This document shows positions 19,025 through 20,184 of a DNA stretch of 20,184 bases, piece by piece (position 1 is the first letter of the stretch; every line of letters starts with the position of its first letter). The notes below the pieces were generated by a model. That model was not told where the DNA came from. It worked only from the letters and a program-made list of their open reading frames with translations, and did no database searches. Both the position numbers and the translations under genes were made by a program. This DNA comes from a virus. The DNA lies in the IMG/VR virus record IMGVR_UViG_3300028840_002018, positions 1-20,184 of that record; one strand, given 5' to 3'.

Positions 19025-19516
19025 ATGGCGAACCGTCGCCGGGGCTGCACTGAGCGGATTTTTCGAGCGGTAATTGAAACCGTGAAGGGGAACCGTCGCC
19101 CGGCGACCCGCCGCGAGGTTCAGGAGTTCTGCGCGGTGTCGTCCGCCACCGCCCGCCGCGAGCTTGAGAGGTTGAGGGGCGCCGGCCGATTGTGGCGGGT
19201 GCCGATCATCGACCCCGATCAGGAGGGGGGCAAGTCCCGCCGCGGATACCTGCCCACCGACGACCGGCTCGTCGGCAACATTGCGATCGGCGAGTGCGAC
19301 GTCGACGGGTGCATCGCGGTACCGGTGATCATGCTGACCCGGGGCGGCCGGAGGTGGAAACTTTGCCGGCGGTGCATGCGGGGATTCGACGAGGCCACCG
19401 GGCGCGGGTTCGGCGGGCCCACCGACGAACGAGCTTACAGCCTGTCGTTGTCCGCGGGACGCACGTCCTCGGCGTTGTTTTGCGGGGGGTGGGAACCGCC
19501 GACCGGGGACGACTAG
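19025..19516 (+). CDS. Winged-helix regulator with zinc site, 163 aa, probably leaderless
   Basis: The 163-aa protein opens with a basic winged-helix-like domain (about 8-65: IFRAVIETVKGNRRPATRRE, VQEFCAVSSATARRELERLR, then GAGRLWRVP). The helix-turn-helix is in SSATARRELERL. CDVDGCIAVPVIML and WKLCRRCMRGF provide four Cys for a zinc site. The remainder is Ser/Gly-rich. It has its own promoter and no ribosome site, so it may be expressed early or constitutively as a transcription regulator; the target is unknown. Confidence 0.75.
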   Translation: MANRRRGCTERIFRAVIETVKGNRRPATRREVQEFCAVSSATARRELERLRGAGRLWRVPIIDPDQEGGKSRRGYLPTDDRLVGNIAIGECDVDGCIAVPVIMLTRGGRRWKLCRRCMRGFDEATGRGFGGPTDERAYSLSLSAGRTSSALFCGGWEPPTGDD

Positions 19517-19586
19517 CTCAGACATGCCAGCCAGGGGCCAGTGAGTCTCGCAGCAAGCCCGACCAGGGAAGGAATTTAGAGGGCCA
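19517..19586 (+). other. 70-bp gap before the excisionase-like gene
   Basis: Short direct repeats CCAG and CCAGGG occur (19528-19540, 19563-19568). GGAAGGA (19567-19573) and AGAGGG (19578-19583) are possible ribosome sites for ATG 19587. No convincing promoter or terminator is seen. Confidence 0.3.
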
Positions 19587-20045
19587 ATGATTACGGGGGT
19601 TTGCGCCGAAGCCAAAGGGACTGGTCAGCCAGTCGCAGCCAGGTACAGGGCGCTGAAGGTCGCCGCGGTTGCGAAACGACTCAGCGTCACAGAGAAGATG
19701 GTCCGCGAGCTATTGAGGCGCGGCACGTTGCCCGGGTTCAAGATTGGTCGGGCGTGGCGTGTCGCAGAGTCAACCGTCGACGACGTGATCGCAGGTCGGT
19801 TGTCGTTGGAGGTTGGAGGGCAAGATGCGACCCCAGGATCTTTACATCGAGGCGACGCACACCCGGACGGAAACGGAGGAGGAAAAGTTGCAGCGCCAGC
19901 TGGAACTGCTCACCACCGAACGGCAACGGGACAAGCGGACGATTCGCCGGTTGGAGGATCTCGCCGACCGCCAAGCGCAGGAGTTGCTGCGATTGCGGCG
20001 TCGGCCGATCCCTGCCGCGGAGGTGCCGGCGCCCTGAAGGTGTGA
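19587..20045 (+). CDS. Excisionase/MerR-type HTH protein, 152 aa, with long 3' overlap
   Basis: Residues 21-75 (YRALKVAAVAKRLSVTEKMV, then LLRRGTLPGFKIGRAWRVAE) match the HTH_17 pattern of excisionases and AlpA-like proteins, including KIGRAWR and the final helix STVDDVIAG. Such proteins bend DNA in excision or regulate transcription. After about residue 79 the sequence becomes Gly/Pro/Ala/His-rich and lies inside the following gene in another frame for 213 bp. The real protein may end earlier if a base is wrong, or the tail may be disordered. The start at 19587 is chosen for AGAGGG upstream; its spacing is short. Confidence 0.65.
   Translation: MITGVCAEAKGTGQPVAARYRALKVAAVAKRLSVTEKMVRELLRRGTLPGFKIGRAWRVAESTVDDVIAGRLSLEVGGQDATPGSLHRGDAHPDGNGGGKVAAPAGTAHHRTATGQADDSPVGGSRRPPSAGVAAIAASADPCRGGAGALKV
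19825..20037 (+). CDS. Small coiled-coil protein, 70 aa
   Basis: ATG 19825 follows a strong GGAGGG. MRPQDLYIEATHTRTETEEE is followed by KLQRQLELLTTERQRDKRTI and RRLEDLADRQAQELLRLRRR, a continuous heptad-like coiled coil. It lies wholly inside the longer excisionase-like frame. The ribosome site and typical protein composition make it the more convincing gene for this stretch. The function is unknown. Confidence 0.65.
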   Translation: MRPQDLYIEATHTRTETEEEKLQRQLELLTTERQRDKRTIRRLEDLADRQAQELLRLRRRPIPAAEVPAP

Positions 20046-20071
20046 CGCGACCTCACGGAAGGGGGTTCGAC

Positions 20072-20091
20072 CGCGCGACGGACACCGCGCG
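20072..20091. repeat. Inverted repeat CGCGCG-N8-CGCGCG
   Basis: CGCGCG at 20072-20077 and 20086-20091 can form a six-pair hairpin with an eight-base loop. CTTTTCC follows ten bases later, too far for a classical terminator. A GGAAGGGGG sequence just upstream (20058-20065) resembles the hairpin-borne ribosome sites, here with only a bulged pairing of CGACC with GGTTCG. Confidence 0.35.
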
Positions 20092-20119
20092 ACTAGATAG
20101 CTTTTCCGGTTCGGGGAAC

Positions 20120-20170
20120 GGTGCCGCGGGTGGCGGCCGGCAAAGGGGCGCCGCCGTGGCCCGCGGGACC
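20120..20170. repeat. Large GC-rich inverted repeat at the end of the window
   Basis: GGT (20120-20122) pairs with ACC (20168-20170), CCGCGGG (20124-20130) with CCCGCGG (20160-20166), and GGCGGC (20132-20137) with GCCGCC (20150-20155): 16 pairs with small internal loops. No T-run follows within the window. It might be a terminator-like stem or part of a coding start. Confidence 0.45.
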
Positions 20171-20184
20171 TGACCCCGTCCGAC
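20121..20184 (+). CDS. Possible start of a further gene (GTG 20121), truncated by the window
   Basis: GTG 20121 follows TCGGGGAA and opens a frame that stays open to the end (VPRVAAGKGAPPWPAGPDPV). GTG 20130 is an in-frame alternative. Low-complexity Gly/Pro/Ala starts are common in phage terminase small subunits, but nothing here proves that. The large inverted repeat overlaps it, so it may be non-coding. Confidence 0.2.
   Translation, partial: MPRVAAGKGAPPWPAGPDPVR

Noticed and set aside
1-20184. tRNA, rRNA, CRISPR array or insertion sequence
   Set aside because: I saw no cloverleaf with a TTCRANY arm, no evenly spaced repeat-spacer array, and no transposase or flanking IS ends. A tRNA scan was not possible here.

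Overview
The window is a GC-rich, gene-dense segment of a tailed bacteriophage or prophage. Every convincing gene is on the + strand. Genes are short and packed, with ATGA, GTGA or TGATG overlaps. Recognisable products are phage early, replication, recombination and lysis proteins; no capsid, tail or terminase gene is evident, except perhaps one starting at the very end. The host cannot be named. GC-rich coding, TTGACA-type promoters and apparently leaderless starts would fit several high-GC phyla. A possible overlapping spanin pair (17704-18505) would point to a host with an outer membrane, but that assignment is tentative. A MerR/excisionase-type HTH protein near the 3' end is compatible with a temperate life style.

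Layout. 1-82: C-terminal tail of a response-regulator-like gene. 111-3167: a strong promoter, a tiny leader peptide, a very basic 32-aa protein and several zinc-finger phage proteins, with a second copy of the same promoter at 2698. 3164-4962: a GHKL-ATPase/HExxH fusion and a small conserved phage protein. 4969-5523: a separately promoted regulator with two HTH domains. 5553-7508: a Cas4/RecB-like nuclease and a probable single-strand annealing partner. 7532-10779: an HTH protein, a replication initiator carrying iteron-like repeats in its linker and in its promoter region, and a DnaB-type helicase. 10769-12596: a zinc amidase and a membrane-anchored lytic transglycosylase. 12596-14081: four small genes of unknown role. 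14089-14268: a promoter and a highly structured leader. 14269-16790: an HNH-like protein, zinc-ribbon proteins and a RecF/SbcC-like ATPase. 16787-18972: small genes, a holin-like protein and the spanin-like pair. 18991-20184: a leaderless winged-helix regulator, an excisionase-like protein, a coiled-coil protein and strong inverted repeats.

How it may work together. The initiator, helicase, nuclease, annealing protein and SMC-like ATPase form a replication/recombination module. The amidase, transglycosylase, holin-like and spanin-like genes form a lysis set split into two places about 5 kb apart. The most unusual features are in the control sequences: (1) promoters whose predicted transcription start coincides with a conserved ATGATGACGG, giving leaderless mini-ORFs; (2) three Shine-Dalgarno sequences held in the loops of hairpins whose stems differ but still pair; (3) a lambda-O-like arrangement of iterons inside the initiator gene plus a matching operator upstream of it; (4) a leader at 14124-14268 with several long complementary segments and a 19-codon leader ORF ending inside one of them; (5) an 11-G tract that could both serve as a ribosome binding site and fuse two zinc-ribbon genes. 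All of these come from reading the sequence by eye; no searches or folding programs were run.
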